Source: Pseudomonadota bacterium
GTDB lineage: Bacteria; Pseudomonadota; Gammaproteobacteria; Steroidobacterales; Steroidobacteraceae
DNA: 5,781 nt
Assembly (NCBI GenBank): GCA_021820785.1
Contig: JAKADE010000197.1
Span: 1-5,781 of the forward strand
Direction of reading: 5' to 3'
The position numbers and the translations under genes are program-made. The notes below the pieces were generated by a model. It ran no database searches and had not been told where the DNA came from. It was given only the letters and a program-made list of their open reading frames with translations. This document shows positions 4,956 to 5,781 of the stretch, in pieces. Numbering within the stretch: the stretch's first letter is position 1; the number at the start of each line of letters is the position of its first letter.

Positions 4956-5781
4956 TCAGAGAAAGTTCGTGCCGGTGATGCCGCCGTACACGCCGAGTCC
5001 GGCAGTGAGCAGCGCAATCGCCACGACGACCCAGGCGTATACGCCCTTGAGCCGGTGTTCCGGCGGCAGCGCGCGGAAGGCAAGCGCCACCAGGAACCCC
5101 AGGACCAGCGGCAGCATCAGGGCGTTCATGACTTCCACGCCGATATTGAGCTCGACGAGGTTCGGGGCAAGATCGACCAGCACCGCCCCGCCGATCACCG
5201 CCGTCGCGTAGATACCGTAGAACCATGGGGCTTCGAGCGGATGGTGCTCGAGCGAGTGCCGGTAGCCCGTGACCTCCCCGAAGCCCCACGCGCTCGCCAG
5301 CGAGGCCACGATGGCCGCCACCAGTGCCGCGCCGATGGTACCGAGCCCGAACACGACCCGACCGACATCGGCACCGAGGAACGGCACCAGCATCTTGGTG
5401 ATGTCGCCGATCGAGTTCAGGCTCGCGTGCGAGTGCAGCGTGCCGATCGTCGCGGCCGCAGCAATCAGGATCGCCGCCATGACCGCCTGGGTGATGACCG
5501 AGCCGATCGCCGTATCGAGGCGGGCGTGGCGGTAGTGGTACGGCTGGAGCTTCTTGTCCGCCACGGCGGACTGCTGGTAGAAGATCATCCACGGCATGAT
5601 GACCGCGCCGATGTTGGCAGCCACCAGGTACAGGTACGCACTGTTGCCGAGCGGCATGTGCAGCATCCCGCTCGCCACCGCGCCGCCGTGCGGGTGCGCA
5701 CGCCAGGCGATGAAGAAGAACGCGAACTCGAACAGTCCGAGTCCGATCGCCACCCGCTCGACGCGACGGTAACTGCCGGTG
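4956..5781 (-). CDS. NRAMP-family divalent metal transporter, N-terminus cut by window edge
   Basis: 274 complete residues of a proton-coupled or related divalent-metal importer of the inner membrane, about the last two thirds of a usual 400-450-residue protein. The frame is open to the right edge, and the first visible residues TGSYRRVER fit the segment before TM5. A GTG at 5753 is internal, not the start. Residues 51-77 of the fragment match TM6: AANIGAVIMPW, then MIFYQQSAVADKKL. The TM6 metal-site positions Ala59 and Met62 are kept. The His that normally follows as M-P-H is Trp64. Seven or so hydrophobic helices follow, and the ending GGITGTNFL is typical of the family. The TM1 DPGN motif lies outside the window, so the substrate (Mn, Fe, Mg or other) cannot be judged. 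It ends 17 bases before a hairpin and 52 bases before the PadR promoter, so it is probably a separate transcript. Confidence 0.9.
   Translation of the reverse strand, partial: TGSYRRVERVAIGLGLFEFAFFFIAWRAHPHGGAVASGMLHMPLGNSAYLYLVAANIGAVIMPWMIFYQQSAVADKKLQPYHYRHARLDTAIGSVITQAVMAAILIAAAATIGTLHSHASLNSIGDITKMLVPFLGADVGRVVFGLGTIGAALVAAIVASLASAWGFGEVTGYRHSLEHHPLEAPWFYGIYATAVIGGAVLVDLAPNLVELNIGVEVMNALMLPLVLGFLVALAFRALPPEHRLKGVYAWVVVAIALLTAGLGVYGGITGTNFL

Noticed and set aside
1..5781. tRNA, rRNA, CRISPR, insertion sequence or attachment site
   Set aside because: I looked on both strands and saw no cloverleaf, regularly spaced repeats, transposase motif or terminal inverted repeat with target duplication. 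The whole window has uniform, high-GC coding character.

Overview
This is a chromosomal-looking window from a very GC-rich bacterium. The gene families, dense same-strand packing, a YafE-like methyltransferase and a qor-type quinone reductase point to a gammaproteobacterium, perhaps of the Xanthomonadales/Nevskiales type. That placement is an inference from protein style, not a search result. There are seven protein-coding genes, one cut by the right edge. I see no rRNA, tRNA, CRISPR array, transposase or prophage gene.

Left part (1-2119, minus strand): an aldo/keto reductase is followed 65 bases later by a zinc-free quinone oxidoreductase of the MDR superfamily. They lie in the same direction and probably form a two-gene NADPH-dependent carbonyl/quinone reduction unit. 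A 10-bp GC hairpin lies just beyond the second gene. A 300-base divergent intergenic region (2120-2419) separates them from a plus-strand class I SAM-dependent methyltransferase, which has a good Shine-Dalgarno sequence and a plausible sigma70 promoter.

Middle part (3193-4904, minus strand): a compact three-gene operon. It encodes a PadR-family repressor, a membrane protein whose N-terminal helical domain resembles the PadR-partner 'permease prefix'/HAAS type, and a 209-residue single-pass protein of unknown function. The first two genes overlap by 8 bases and the last two are 8 bases apart. Its promoter has a near-perfect operator between -35 and -10, and the predicted transcript starts at or next to the PadR start codon, so it is probably leaderless and autoregulated. 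The last gene converges on the methyltransferase gene, and the two stop codons share one CTAG palindrome inside a strongly structured stretch.

Right edge (4956-5781, minus strand): the C-terminal two thirds of a divergent NRAMP-family metal transporter. The TM6 metal-site Met is kept, but the normally conserved His of the M-P-H motif is Trp.

The PadR / helical-prefix membrane protein / single-pass protein cassette is the best candidate for an undescribed system. It looks like a small membrane-linked sensing or stress-response module of unknown signal.
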